The notes beneath the pieces were generated by a model that saw only the letters and a list, made by a program, of their open reading frames with translations, had not been told where the DNA came from and did not search any database. Made by a program: the position numbers and the translations under genes. Below, in pieces: positions 12,521 through 25,526 of a DNA stretch of 64,000 nt; the stretch's first letter is position 1, and each line of letters starts with the position of its first letter. The DNA lies in assembly GCA_020152595.1 (NCBI GenBank), contig JAIGNY010000904.1, positions 826,501-890,500 of the forward strand. The letters are read 5' to 3'. This DNA comes from Chiridota heheva. Lineage: Eukaryota > Echinodermata > Holothuroidea > Apodida > Chiridotidae.

Positions 12521-12850
12521 ATTTTCCATATAAGACTGCCAATGACCCTGTCCCACATTCCCTCCTGTCCACCTTATGTCCCATATCTTGAAATGTATGT
12601 TGATGAGTCTGACAGACAGTTCACCATAAAACATACCCACCATTTCTGGCATTCCCTTGTTCCAATGTCCCCAATTTTAATCACAATAAATCCCTATTCT
12701 TTAAAATTCAAAAAATTCAAAATGGTTTTAGTATGTATGTGACATGATTTTTAAGCAATTTCCTGCCAACAAAACCACAAAATGTGAGGATTTTCCTATG
12801 CAAATGTCTATGATGACCCCTATCGTTGCTATTTCAATTGATAGTTTATT

Positions 12851-13020
12851 ACCTTCGCCAACGAAGTTGGACGGAGGTGATGTTTGTCCACTTTCCATCA
12901 AAATATTTCAAGAACAAATGATTGGAGTTTGATTCAATTTGAGGTGTAGTTTAGTCACTGCCCAATGAAGTGATTGAAATTAGGGTCATATTGGAACAGG
13001 GAAGGGCAGATATTGTGGGG
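12851..13020 (+). repeat. Dispersed hairpin repeat with CCTTCGCCAACGAAGTTGG
   Basis: CCTTCGCCAAC and GTTGGACGGAGG form an imperfect hairpin at 12852-12877. The motif resembles, from memory, a repeat widespread in marine invertebrate genomes. It fills part of the gap between the two LINE fragments, and its family is not known to me. Confidence 0.35.
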
Positions 13021-13189
13021 TGGAGATGTGGGCCTACTCGAATTAACTACCTGCCAACAAAAAAACAGGCTTGCAATCACCCCAAAATATATGTTGAGCT
13101 ACTACACCATTGATGTTCTAGTTGTTTATTTATTGAGATGGGGTAAACTACCCCTGCGAGTGTTCTTTCTGTTTCCCTGAGTTTTATCT

Positions 13190-14640
13190 TTTCAAAGCGT
13201 TTTGTTGTAGGTGTCCTTCCTAGTGATTGGAGAATTGCTAATGTCACTTATTTGAGGAAAAAAGGTGACTACAATTTGCCCTATAACAATAGGCCAATGA
13301 GTCTTAACTAGTGTTGTGTGCAAGGTCATGAAGTCTATTGTTACAGATGTTGTTCTATATCATTTACTGGTTACTGGTTTGCTGAATTTGTCCCAGCATG
13401 GGTTCTTACTTAAGAGGTCTTGTGTTTTAATTTATTGGACTTTTTTGATGTTACAAAACTAGTTGATTCTGGTTATAATGTGGATGTCATCTATTAAGAT
13501 TTTCAAAAAGCATTTAATAAGGTTCCATTAGGCAGGTTTATGATGAAAACAAGTGTGCTTGGTGTGGAAGGAAAGTGTACCAGTTGGATAAATGCTTGGT
13601 TAGTTGACAGGTCACAAAGAGTTGTTATTAATGGTTACTAAGTATCTCCATGGAAGAAGGTTACAAGTGGTGTTACTCAAGGTTCTGTATTGGGTCCGCT
13701 TCTTTTCTTAATCTTCATTAATGATATTGATGTTTCCCTTGATTCCAGGATTTGTAAATTTGCTGATGACACTAAGCTGTACAGGATTGTTGATGATGCT
13801 AGAGATTCTTCACTGTTGCAAAGTGATCTGGATAAGTTAGTTTCTTTGTCCCAAACGTGGCAGATGTCATTCAATGTTGATAAATGCAAAGTTATTCATT
13901 TTGGTCAGAGCAGTTTGACTTTTGATTACTGCATGAATGTTTTAAATCTTGGTTGTGTTGATGAAGAAAGGGATCTAGGTGTGGTCATTACTAGCAATCT
14001 GAACCTTCTAAGAAGTGTGTTTGTTTTAGCAGTTGGAAGGACAAATAGGATACTTCGTTTGATTAGAAGAAATTTGTCTGAGTAGAGAGGTTGTTCTTAA
14101 TTTGTATAAGCAGTTAGTCAGGCCCCACTTTGAGTATGCTATTCAGGTTTGGAGTCCCTTTTATAAGAAGGATAAGTTTATTTTAGAACAGGTTCAGCGA
14201 AGAGCCACTAGACTTATTTACAAAGTTAGGAATCTCTCTTATGAATCTAGGCTGTGAATTCTTGGTTTGACCACACTTGAGTTGAGAGGAGTATGTGGCG
14301 ATATGATTCAGGTTTTGAAATTCTCATCTGGTAGTGATGCTTTGACTTCTTTTTATTTCTTGCATGTTTCAGGTTATCGTCAGGTGACTCGTGGTAACAG
14401 TTTGAAGTTGACCAAAGAGTTCTCACTGATAAATATTCGGCATTTTAGCTTTTCGCCAAGAATTGTTAATGAGCGGAATGGTTGCCTGAGTGGGTAGTTA
14501 GCTCCAACTCTGTTCACAATTTTAAAAGTCAATATTGATAAGTTCTTTACTAACTCTGGGCGTCTTTGATTTTTTTTTGTGGTGTTGGTGTGGTGTTAGT
14601 TTGGGCTCTTTGAAGAACCCTTTTTAGCCCGTTATCTTGT
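13190..14640 (+). mobile_element. CR1-like LINE, 5'-truncated reverse transcriptase and 3' end
   Basis: Across broken frames it encodes non-LTR reverse transcriptase motifs in order: LPSDWRIANVT, DFQKAFNKVP, SGVTQGSVLGPLLFLIFIND, then FADDTKLY (about 13759), SFNVDKCKVIHFG, and after a stop LYKQLVRPHFEYAIQVWSPF and NSLKLTKEFSLINIRHFSFS. The longest open stretch is 13690-14085. The 3' UTR is GTGGTGTTAGTTTGGGCTC. Several stops and frame breaks show it is inactive. Confidence 0.9.
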
Positions 14641-16500
14641 TACTGTATTCATATTACACAACAACATGCACTGCCATCTGCCAATGAAACTTTTACACTC
14701 TATAGTACATGTAAGTATAATTAATTTTGTTTGATAGAAATACATTTATGAGAATTATGTTGGAGAACTGCCTGACATCACATTTTACACTGTGAGGTCA
14801 CTTTTCAATACACATGCACAATGGAAAAAGATCAACATGATTTTACACTAAATTATTTCTGTAATAGTCTTTATCACACAGCCTATATCTAGCTATTAGT
14901 TATATCCCACAATACACTTTTTGACATACTGGTGGCGTGTACAGAGGTCGCAGATCAGTAAACAACAGCAATCACATAATGTCTGCATACAAAAACGGGT
15001 TAAAGTAAAAGAAATTACGGCCAAATGATGGCATTAAACTAGCCTATATCATATGAAAATAAAAATTCATAGAAATATTCCTGTAATAATTAATACTCTG
15101 TAAATATAATTTTGAGGGTTTGAATTTTATGCAAATATAAATCAGCAAAGAGAGTATAGTCTTAAGTGAGTATTTATGATTATTGCCTATAATTAATGTG
15201 CTAAGTTAGTAGTAATCAAATTCTTCAAGGTCGGACATGTGGGAATGTTGTGGTGCACAGCAACGTAACAATGCTTTTTTAAAGATCTCAAACTTCAGTC
15301 AAAGGGAAAAACAAAGTCAGTTACTGTGCCAATGCAGTTGATGGGTGAAAAACCTATTTTTTAACAAATACTGGACATAATTTATTTTCTTCACAAATGT
15401 TGTGTATATTAGATATAAGTTTCCAACATATATGAGTGCCATTCATTTTCACTGACTAGCTGAGGCGACACAAGTATTCATAAAAAATATCCCATTGACT
15501 GTAATGATAAAGTTTCCCCTTCAACTTGGCAAAATCGTACTGAGCCCGTACACGGTTACGTCGAACTGACCACCTCAATGATCAAGTTCCCCAGCCTCCA
15601 ACTTGGCAGGAGAAAATTACTCCTTTTACTCCTTACCCTTTCTGGTGAAATCGTACTGAGCTCGGTACACGGTTATTTTCCGACCTCAAGAATATGATAT
15701 AACTGCCACTGATTAGCTTAATGTCTAACATCATTAACATTACCGAATTTCAACCCCTCCAAATGCTACATCTTGTCAATTTCCTCTAAGAAATGCTTTA
15801 AAAGAAATTAAGGACTGTTTGAGAAACTTAATGTTTAATTTAATTTTCGCTATATAAAATCAATAACAATCTTGTCGCCATCAATAAAGATGAACTTATC
15901 CCCACCGTTAGAACTAATACAAGAAATAATCATGACCTTAATTTCCAGGTTCCCTATGCTAAAAAGAATGTATATAAACACTCTTTCTTCCCTCACACAC
16001 ACGCATCACCTTAAGTCATTGACATTACAGTGTAAGAAATTAGGGATTTGAGAAACTTAATGTTCGCGCATCACCTAAGTCTTAACCTAGAAAAAGAAGC
16101 ATACCTGCTAAAAATACTTACAGTAACCTCCAGAATTTTAGTACATAATCTTAAGTTACACACTGACAGTGCAGTGATATTTAAACACTATTATGCTAAA
16201 AATAGTATGTTATGTTCACTTACAAGTCCAGTGCGTGCGCCAGCTAGCTGTTAAGTTAACGTGATGAATGAACAGCGACTATTACATTAGTAACATGGGG
16301 GAAAAGAATTGTCTGTTATGTGCTACTTTCAAGTTTAGTGATCAAAAGAGACATTCAAAAATAATTATTGTACTTATTCAGAAGGTATACTATATAAATC
16401 TATTCTCTGTAGCAATGACTATATTTTCAGAAGTATTTTTGTTTTAATTAATTTTCAATTATTCCTTTATAAGACAAAATGTGATTGCCTTAAAATCAAA
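14641..16500. other. KPTN-PNO1 intergenic stretch
   Basis: AT-rich sequence upstream of PNO1 without a recognisable gene. At 15517-15690 two direct blocks share CAACTTGGCA and AAATCGTACTGAGC, then CGTACACGGTTA. A second repeated phrase, GAGAAACTTAATGTT, occurs near 15820 and 16050. The divergent promoters of KPTN and PNO1 should lie in 11.5-16.5 kb, but I see no clear core promoter element. Confidence 0.5.
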
Positions 16501-19500
16501 ATGGCTGCGCCCATGGAAAGTCCAAGCGTGTCGACATCAGAGGAGAAGGCTTTGGAAATGGACTCATCGGAACCCAAAGAAGATTTCATTGAAGTTCACA
16601 GGAAAAAGGGAAAGAAAAGGAAACACGAAGATGTCAAAATGGAAACAGAAAAGCAAGAGGAGGGGAAAATGCGCCCACATTTTCCTCCACTAAGAGGAGA
16701 GCGATTGGTTGTACGTAACTCGTTAGGCTACCAAAGTTAATTCAGTCCTACTGTAACGTACTGTTGCGCAATTACACAGAAAAAAACATGATTTTTCATT
16801 CTCAGTTAAAACTCTTACAAATTGCAGGATAAATTCCTTAAACAATCCATTTCCTGCAAGAAGTATTACAAACTTTCCTCTGCTCAAGAGTCCTTGAGAG
16901 CCAAATCAGGGAAATTTGAAGCTATCCTGAAAGCATTGTCAGACTTACATGTACAAACAGCCATTTGTTTGCAGGGTCTATCAAATTTATTGAGATAAGT
17001 AATAAATAGACTAAACAAAAGTCAACATATTTTGGGAAGGGTATTTTCATCCCAAATTTAAGATTTTTTTGAGATTAGATGTAAATAATTTTATTTAACC
17101 TTATGTTAGGCTTGATTTGATGTTGTTAATAAAAATGTCTGAAATTTCATTTTATAGGCACCTGAGAGTACTCAAAAAGTGTCTCAAGTTTTCCCTGATT
17201 TGCACCTAAGGAGGAAAGCTTTTGAATACATTGGTAAAATCCTAGTATAGCGGTAAAATTCTATATAAGGATTTTTGCTTTTTCTTTTTTAATTTTGGTT
17301 TTATTCAGCTATATTTATGTATTTGAACTATTTTTTTTTTAGATTTTGGTCTTAAGTAGAAACTAAGCCATAATTGTTTAAAAAAAAGGACTATTTCTTA
17401 TGTTTTGGCTTTCCGATTGAAATTTTTACTTGTCAGTGTGTATACTAGCCTACTCTTGTACTGAGTCTGCAAGCCGTTTTGCCATTTCGTTTAACTGAAA
17501 TAAACAAGAAACGTGCGCATAATTAATGTAGAACCTCATTTTCAGGTTAGGTTTCTGGATTAGGGTTTTAGGAGTAGGTTTTTCTTTAGGATTTTGACAT
17601 TGTTAAACTTCCTCCGCACTGTTAGTCGGCTTTTTTTCTTTAGTTTCGTTTAAAATGACCGACAAGGATGCAACATTTGTGAGCGTGTGATTTATTATCC
17701 TTTTTAATGAAATTTGCAGGAAAAGGTATAAATTTGAAATTATTTTGGAATAATGGGAAGAAAGAACAGTAAAATTGCTGAAAGAAGGTAAGAATTTTTT
17801 TCAAAATGATTAATAGGTATGGATTTTCTTGAAGCTTAAATTTGTTTCTCCAAATTTCATCTAATTGAAATAAAAACCCGTTTTTTGCCCCAAAATTTCC
17901 TAGATTGTTGACTAAAATTGATTTTCTAAGATTTTTTAATCTTTCCTTTATAAATCTTGAAAGTTTAAAGAAAATCAGTCACCTATAAGTATTAAAACTG
18001 TTTAAATTAATTCCTATATAGCGATTTACTGCTATACATGGAATTCTACAGACTTTTAAGCCTGAAGGACTTACAATTTTTAAGAGTTTATGACCAGGGA
18101 TGCAAGAATTAAAAATAGGTTGTTTTTATAACGTTACCAAATCAGAGGTTAATGCAGCTTAACATGACTCCAATGGTTGCCATTTTGAGTGTGGTCACAT
18201 TCGAAATGGCAACCATAGGGGTTATCAACATTAGACCCCATAGGAGAAACAGCTATTTCTGACAGAAATTAATTCTTGCAAAAATACCCTGGCCTACCGA
18301 TACTTCTATGTTTTGAAAATCCTGAGATAAATTCCTTCCTTTTTAGAAATGATAAAAAAACAAATCAAAATGCACCTCCTGAATATTGTTATTTCCTGTT
18401 TTATTGATATTGTTGTGACAAAGTTTGTATGTGTGACCCATCAAAAACAAACACCTCATTATTTTCTGTCATACAGTATCTCATCAAAACAAATCGGCAT
18501 GGGAAAAATAGAATAAGATAAAAACCATGTAAGCGCATCACATATCCAACTGGGTTTGAGTAGTTCTTACAGGTATTCTTACAGGTCTTCCACTGGGTTT
18601 GTTAGGTTGAAGCCTCTGTACCCAGCTCTCCATCTTTGTCACTTCTAGTTAGAACTTTAAACTTTAAGAACTTTAAATCAGCACAATGATTTAAGGCTAA
18701 TATCTGACCAACTTTTATCTAATCTAAATTCAAATGACTTGACACTCAGTGCATTGACACACTGGTTGGTAGGTGGTCCAAGATTTCAGTTATACGAGAT
18801 AAGCTAATAAACATTTTTTATGGGGTCTAACGTTACTTAAAGACAAAAAAATGAACAGAAAGAATGGTGGATCCATTAGTTATACACTTGAAGATAAAAC
18901 CATTAGGACACCTCAAGGTCCAGATCTGGATATGTTGCTTAAATTTCATAGTGAATAATAAAGGCGAAACGCTGCCTTACATCAATGCTTGTCTACTATG
19001 TTTTTAAAAATAATTAATTTGCCAGCATCTGTAACAACAGTAGAGAATCATCCAAAGCTTACAAACTTGATGTGAAAAAAAGTTGTGACGAATACTAGTA
19101 CAGCAATGGGGCTGAAGTTTTTTTAGATTTGGAACCCCTTGTTGTTGAATTTTGATGGAGAAAGAATGGTTTGATTTGTGTTTAAAAATCCATTGACCCA
19201 TGCAAATATTGAGATAGATTATAAAGAAATATAGTACATTCCATTCTCCTGCTTGGTTGATAGCTTTATCTTGTGCACATGTTATGAAGAAAATGGTTGC
19301 CCCCCTGGATTTTAATGATTATTATGAATATGTTTGATTATTTTGGAGGTATGAAATTTGATCAGAAGATAAGTAATATTTATTCTAAAGTTTTACCATT
19401 TAAAATAAGGAATATGTTAGACTGATAATGATTACAAAAGAAATTACTCTACAGCACTATATGTAGCATTGTCATAAACAGGTTTGGGGAAGATTTTTTT

Positions 19501-22500
19501 TATAAACCTGACAAATGTTTCCTCTACCAAAATTACCCATGTGATATTTTTACATCACCACTTTATTTTCAGCTTTGTTTGATTTAAGGGTTGCATGATT
19601 TGCATGTGGAAATGTGGTGGCAAACAAACAAAATCCCACTTGCTTAAGAAGTGCAATTCTTGGGGATCACTTACAAAATAATGAAAGCTACTAGATTATT
19701 TTACTAAGTAAGAAATAGAAATATGCTTTATTGGGAAAAAAACATTTGATTATTCTATTATCCTTTTACTATAGGAAGGATCGACTGAGATAAGGAAGCT
19801 TCCTGTTCCAGCAAACAGATACACTCCTTTGAAAGAGAGCTGGATGAAAATATTCACACCTGTCGTCGAACACTTAAAATTACAAATAAGATTCAATCTG
19901 AAAACAAGGCATGTTGAATTAAGGGTAAGTTATGAAGCAGCTATCGTATATCATTGAAAGAAAGTAAAGCTATTCAAGTTATTAAACAAATGAGCAATCC
20001 AGTTAACCAAGTGGAGATTAATGGCTTGGATTTTCTGTTTAGAGTTTAATAAATGTATAATAAGTTCTTACATATATCTTCAAGAACAATCCCCCCCCCC
20101 CCTCAAACATTGTCACCTGCCTCTGCAACAGCAAGCTTTTCTACTTGATTTATTCTCCCCACACCCCCATCCTTTCCTATTCCACATCCCTTTCCCTCTC
20201 TCACCACCTTTTCATCTACAACTTATTTTCTCTTAAGATTTTCACTTCTCTCCATCCTTTCCTCCTTTTCCAATCATCTCTTTCCTAATCATTGCACCTT
20301 AATTATTTAACACCCTCTTGGCACGTTTGACTCCTGACTGTTGAGGTGCCGTTACATCTCATCAAACCAAACCAAACATATATCACATGGTGTAATGTCT
20401 CATCAGTCACCACTTCAGAATACCCACTGATGCAGCAGTTGTCGGAAATGTTGTTGAGAGATAGTCTATTAAGATCTATTAAAAAATCTCGCAAAGCTAA
20501 TAGAGAATCTTCTTACAATTAAAGGAAATATGTGATTGTTCGTACATCTATTTATATAAATTATATGTTAAAGTAGATTTCCCTTCATTGATGTCTGATC
20601 GTTTTAATCTTCTCCATTTATTCCCCTTGTCAATTGTATTGTATTTACACATTGTATTGTTAACAATTACATTGATTTATCTTCCCTTAGGCTTCAAAAG
20701 AAACAAAGGATATAAGTGCATTACAGAAAGGCCACGACTTTGTGAAAGCTTTTATTTTAGGATTTGAGGTAGAGGTAAGTTGACTTAAATATATATTGTT
20801 ACTTATACTATGATAAACATATCTTGGATGATGAGTCAACTGTAGGTATAACCTGGCTTCTTCTAGCATGGTTGATGTGATGAACTATTAATTAAATTTA
20901 ACATTGGAAGTTTGGCTTTTAATTCCTCACTCTTGGGACAACTATTGATGAGATTAAGTTGTAGCACTCTTCTCTTTGTGAATTGAGAGTGTAATTGCTC
21001 TTGCACACCATACATTTATATTGATACTATTTAGCATAGCATAGCAAGGTTTAATGTTGTCCCAAAAGCATCCAGTGCTGGACATTATATCAAGACGGCC
21101 ACAGCCTTTGATAACCAGTTGTGAACTCACTGGTTGCAAACCCACCGGGATACGAACCCGGGACGTGCAGGAGTTAGGACAAAGCACTAACCACAGAGGT
21201 CTATTTGGAATGACTTGGGTTATACATTGTCTCTGTGTGACTACATTGTTTTCTGTGTGACATTCAAACACCTTGGTGGGTGAACATGTTTCTACAGTAC
21301 TCATTGAATAAGAGGTGCAGTGGTTAAGGAGTCTTGCTCATATGCGAAAGGTACTGGGTTCGATTCCCATCGTGAGCTCTGCATTGTGTCGTTGAGCAAG
21401 ACACTTTACTCTACTTGCTTCAGTCCACTCAGCTGTACAAAATGAGTACCAGCACTGCTGGGGAGTTTACCTGTAATCATGCAGTGCTCATCTTTGTCTA
21501 AGCAGACAATTATTCTTGTTGTAAATAAGTTTTATATTTTGTTGTGACAAACAGAGTTCTAGCTAGACAAATTTGAGTGCCGGGATTCAGTAACAATCCA
21601 GGGTGACCTAGACCCCTCTTCCATAAAGAATTGTTCAAATTTAGTGCACTTCTATTTGATAAATTGTCAATGAAAAAGTTTTTTATTTTTTATTTTTATT
21701 GGAATGCTAGAAGAATTTACAAAATATTTTGTATGTACAATGAGACTAGAAAACATAATAAATATTCAATTGTCAAAGTGCCCCCTCCCCCTCCCCTCAA
21801 AAAAAAGTACAAACATATGCCGGAAACTCTTCTACAAAATCCCATTGAAATTCATCTTGGCCAAACTTTCTACCGCTTTTATTTTCATCCCAGTATCATT
21901 AGACGAAAGCCATACATTACAACAATTATTTCAAGTTAACTAGCGGCGCATCTTCTTATAAACTACGCAACAACTTTTGTCAATATCAGATCCCCCACAA
22001 ATCAAAAGAATATCCATCAGTCAGTTATAATGTTAAGTGCATATAATGTTAAGTGCATATGGAATTTATAACCAATGTAATTGGTTACTTACATTTGGAC
22101 CAGTCTATAAGCACGCCTTGGGCCCTTGGGGGTGTTATATTTACTTTGTTAAAGTTTGTTTGTATGGTAAGTGAAGGACTTGGCAAGCTGCCAGCAGTGA
22201 TTCACAAAAAATTAAAATGTGAACCTAAACTGTGTGTATGTACGATTGTACGTATGTTTGCAAAGAGCTTCATGTATGGGTGATTTTTTTGATAATATGT
22301 ACATTCAATTGCAAAATTCTTATGTAGTTCAGTTGTTTTGATCGGAATTTATTATTTATTGTATGTTATGTTATGTGTAAATCAGCAGATGATATAATTA
22401 GAGCGAAGATTAAAAGGAAATCTGTTTAAACACTTAATTAATGAACCGAATTTAAGTCTTTTGAGTGCTGGGCGAAAGAGTGAATCTTAGAGCCGAGTGC

Positions 22501-24814
22501 TGGGCGGAAGAGTGAATCTTAGAGCCGAGTGCTGGGCGGGAATTGCGAGTCCTGGGGGACCTGCCCACCGTAGCTAGAACCCTGGTGATAAATAATTCGA
22601 ACTTGCACAATGTAGTTATATTAAAACATAGTTTTATGGATAATAAACAAGTTTGTACTTTTTTTCAGTTCATAAACAAGAAAATATATTTTACAAACAG
22701 TTGTCATCAGGTTTACTGTTTTTAATGGTTTCTTTTACCAACCAATTTAATGTCACTAATATTAACAAGATAAGAAAAATCAACATCTAATGATTTGTTT
22801 TTAAGAGTGTGAAAAGCATGTTGTAATTCCCTGTAATACTAATCATGACTGCTTTATATAGTGTACATTACTGGTCATGCATATGTGGCTGTTCCTAAAA
22901 TATGTGGCTAGAACTGAAAATTATATCTTTTCTGTTAAAAATTATGTAATGTCTTTTAATGTTCCATACCTACCATCCTTTGAATATTTAAAGAGTTTGT
23001 TGAATATACCAGTGTGAACAAAAGTGGATCAAATCACAAAAGTGAGTTTTCTTCTTTCCCTTTGTACTCGGAAAATGTTGGTCATATACAGAGTTAGCAA
23101 AATTGGTTTGATTGTAGGTAATGGGGTGGGTTATTGCTATAAATATACCTATATCTTAAAACAAATAATTACAGGATTGATCAATTGCACATGACATCAA
23201 TCCTTTGACTCCTCGCTCTTTTGAATAAGGTCCCCCTCAGAGAGGAAGTTTGTATACACAATACTTGTTGTAAAAGGTTAAACAACTCATGTTTTTTCTT
23301 GCTTTTAGGATGCTCTTGCACTCCTACGTTTAGATGAACTTTTTATAGAATCATTTGAAATTGCAGATGGTGAGTGGAAAATTTCCTTACTATTTTGTTA
23401 AAATCTACATTTGGTGTCCTTATTCCATTTTGATTTTTATAGTTGAACATGAATTGTGGTGTAGTCCACAATCAGTATACAGGTATGCTGTGTTATTTCC
23501 CCTTCATAAAATAAACCAAGATTTAAGCAGCTTTAGAAGAAAGCATTTTTAAGTATTTTTAAGTAATTAGTAAATAGAACAGGCTTCTAACCACAAAGAT
23601 TTGAAAGGAAAATGAATAGTGGGTTAAATTACAAATGACTGCAAATTTGAAATCTTGGTAGTTTTAGGAATGAGACACAAAAATTATAAAATTGTTTTAC
23701 ATTTCATTGTATTTGTGGGATAAAAATTTGACCATGGCAGCTTCTATGTTTTGAACTCATAACATTTGAATATATTTTTTACAGTATTTGCATTTCAAAA
23801 GCAACCCTCTAATGATAATAATAACATTATTACAGTGCATTCGCAAAGTTTTTCTTTTCTTTGAATTTAGTGAAACCACTGAAAGGTGATCATCTTGCTC
23901 GAGCCATTGGTAGAATAGCTGGCAAAGGAGGCAAGACAAAGTTCACAATAGAAAACGTGACAAAGACAAGAATAGTGTTAGCGGGTACAAAAATTAATCT
24001 CTTAGGATCATTTCAAAACATTAAAATAGCAAGGACAGCCATATGTAATTTAATATTAGGTAAGTGTTTTAATTCTGTGTTTGTAAAATTCAGGTGTTGA
24101 TGTTCTGTCAATGGTTTGATGATGAATTCCGAGATTGGTTGTCTTGTGATTCTTTATATTCCCTCTACTTGATAAACAGGTTAACATAATTTGGCTGTGT
24201 CACGCTCCTAAATGCAAAAAAAAAATGCTTTTTACAACACAAGCTAGACCTATGTGCCTATTTCACATAGCAATCCTGTGACCTAGATTTCTAGACATCT
24301 TGGATTTAAATGCCTGTCATATTTGTGAGGGACGGGAGGGGAATTGGAAGGTAAGATAAAAAGGTTGTTACACATATCTGCATGTATCAAGGTTTTACAA
24401 AAGTCAACTTTCTATGTGGGAGAGGCACAGAAGGAAACCAGGATGTTTGTAGGAGTGTGCCCTGAAATGGTCCTCACTTTCATTTATTGCAAATGTTAAC
24501 CTTACAAAACTACAAATTGTCAGTATAACACTGCTATGTTAGGTTCCTGCATCAATTAAAGGTAGATCATCCACATATGGTGCTTATTGTTACTAATAAG
24601 TGTAGAAGGGGAAAATGACTTAGTCCTATAGTCATTCTTGTTTTATGTTGATTTTCAAAAAGGAAAATTCAATGTCTTGTCCCCTGTTTCTGTATCTTGT
24701 ATGTATCATATATTTAATGTGTATTATTGTATTCTTCTGTCCACAGGAAGTCCACCTTCTAAAGTTTATGGAAACATGAGGGCTGTTGCCAGTCGGTCAG
24801 CTGAAAGATTTTGA
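16501..24814 (+). CDS. PNO1: PNO1, partner of NOB1, complete six-exon gene
   Basis: PNO1 binds the 3' end of 18S rRNA in pre-40S particles and positions or restrains the NOB1 nuclease. Exons are 16501-16710, 19775-19924, 20691-20774, 23309-23369, 23871-24059 and 24747-24814 (stop TGA). They give 253 residues against 252 in human, with every splice phase agreeing and no frame breaks. Residues 1-70 form an acidic/lysine-rich N-terminus ending in [10 protein letters not shown]. The body contains [18 protein letters not shown], the KH-like region [19 protein letters not shown] (GKGG at about 186-189) and the C-terminal [16 protein letters not shown]. The ATG has A at -3 and G at +4, a good initiation context. 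The exon 1 donor could instead lie four bases later, paired with an acceptor four bases later in exon 2. The gene is head to head with KPTN and tail to tail with SPAST. Confidence 0.97.
17225..18055. mobile_element. Inverted-repeat element in PNO1 intron 1
   Basis: CCTAGTATAGCGGTAAAATT near 17240 is mirrored by AATTCCTATATAGCGATTTA and CTGCTATACATGGAATTC near 18012-18045. This gives imperfect termini of about 35 bp around some 800 bp of non-coding AT-rich sequence. The target duplication is unclear. Confidence 0.5.
18173..18216. repeat. Hairpin with perfect 13-bp stem
   Basis: ATGGTTGCCATTT at 18173-18185 pairs perfectly with AAATGGCAACCAT at 18204-18216. The loop sequences GAGTGTG and CACATTC extend the stem imperfectly. 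It lies in PNO1 intron 1, probably as the core of a foldback element. Confidence 0.7.
20085..20375 (+). mobile_element. 3' tail of the RNase H-type LINE family
   Basis: A pyrimidine-rich tract is followed by GTTGAGGTGCCGTTACATCT and CATCAAACCAAACCAAAC. This matches the 3' ends at 29360, 29705 and 59410. It lies in PNO1 intron 2 and is heavily 5'-truncated. Confidence 0.6.
21040..21215 (-). mobile_element. SINE with tRNA-like head, minus strand
   Basis: On the minus strand it has an A box (TGTGGTTAGTGCTTTG), a B box GGGTTCGTATCCC (about 21147-21159) and a body AACTGGTTATCAAAGGCTGT. This is the same family as 38498-38774. It lies in PNO1 intron 3. Confidence 0.75.
21310..21530 (+). mobile_element. 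Second SINE family, tRNA-like head and conserved middle domain
   Basis: An A box-like GGTGCAGTGGTTAAGG and B box GGTTCGATTCC (21357-21367) are followed by TTGAGCAAGACACTTTACTC and CAGTCCACTCAGCTGTA. From memory this middle resembles domains shared between distant animal SINEs. It is a different family from the one at 21040. Confidence 0.7.
21552..22584. mobile_element. hAT-type non-autonomous transposon, 1.03 kb
   Basis: The left end CAGAGTTCTAGCTAG and the right end CTAGAACCCTG are inverted. They are flanked by 8-bp target duplications GTGACAAA (21544-21551) and GTGATAAA (22585-22592), with one mismatch. The 8-bp duplication and CAG terminus are typical of hAT. No transposase ORF is present. 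A 32-bp tandem repeat lies inside the right end. Confidence 0.75.
22463..22540. repeat. 32-bp tandem repeat, about 2.4 copies
   Basis: A unit GAGTGCTGGGCGAAAGAG followed by TGAATCTTAGAGCC repeats at 22463-22494 and 22495-22526, then partially. It is clearly richer in G+C than its surroundings. It forms the subterminal part of the hAT-type element, where repeated transposase-binding motifs are often found. Confidence 0.8.
22593..23308. other. Rest of PNO1 intron 3
   Basis: AT-rich intronic sequence with no recognisable gene or repeat apart from ordinary splice signals at the exon border. Confidence 0.5.
24060..24746. other. PNO1 intron 5
   Basis: Intronic sequence with a normal GTAAGT donor and a pyrimidine-rich CCACAG acceptor. 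I see nothing else in it. Confidence 0.5.
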
Positions 24815-25003
24815 TCAGGGCTGAATGTTAAGGATACGATTCCGACGAATCCTGAGTGAAACATGCTGCTGTCTCGTGAGGGCTGCTCCCGATGATTTGG
24901 TTGAACTGGATGCATAATACCAGAAAAGTTGCAGATCTTTGTAAATTTGGTGCGCCTTAATTAAAAGGCTAATTAGGGCATTTTACCTAGTCATCCAAGG
25001 TTT

Positions 25004-25009
25004 AATAAA
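25004..25009 (+). promoter_or_regulatory. Likely PNO1 polyadenylation signal
   Basis: A canonical AATAAA lies 190 bp after the PNO1 stop codon, which fits a short 3' UTR. It is the first such hexamer downstream on the plus strand that I noticed. Confidence 0.6.
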
Positions 25010-25526
25010 ACATTTTAAGTCGAAAATATATTAGAGGTCTGTTGTTTTCATTTTCTAATTCCTCTTTCATTGCAACAAGTTGCCATAATTCTGAAGTTTC
25101 AGTTCCAAGGGACAAATTAAAAAGTTTACTGAGGAAAAGGTATGAAAAACATTATACCACATTAAGACTTCTATCATTAGATTTATTGTGATATCTTGAG
25201 CAAATATTGATTGAGATTGAACAAATTCAAGTTGTTTTGGTCTGTGAGGAAACATCAAAATCAAGAAAAATCACTCAATTACAGATTCAGATCAAAAACC
25301 TAATTATGGTAAAAACTTAAAATTATTCACTGGGGTATTTAAACACTTGTGCAGGAGTTGCATGAAAATATGAAATTGTTAAAGTTGTAGCAAACTTTTT
25401 TTATTGTAAGTTTCCTCTTTTCAAACCACAGAAGCTCACTAAAATGGCAAATGTTTTTATATTTTTATATTTAGATTCTACATCAAATTAACTGTACATC
25501 ACAGAACATGTAATCTAACTGCAGAG

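Noticed and set aside
21315-21370. Possible tRNA gene with GGTTCGATTCC
   Set aside because: It continues into a SINE middle domain and lacks a matching acceptor stem.
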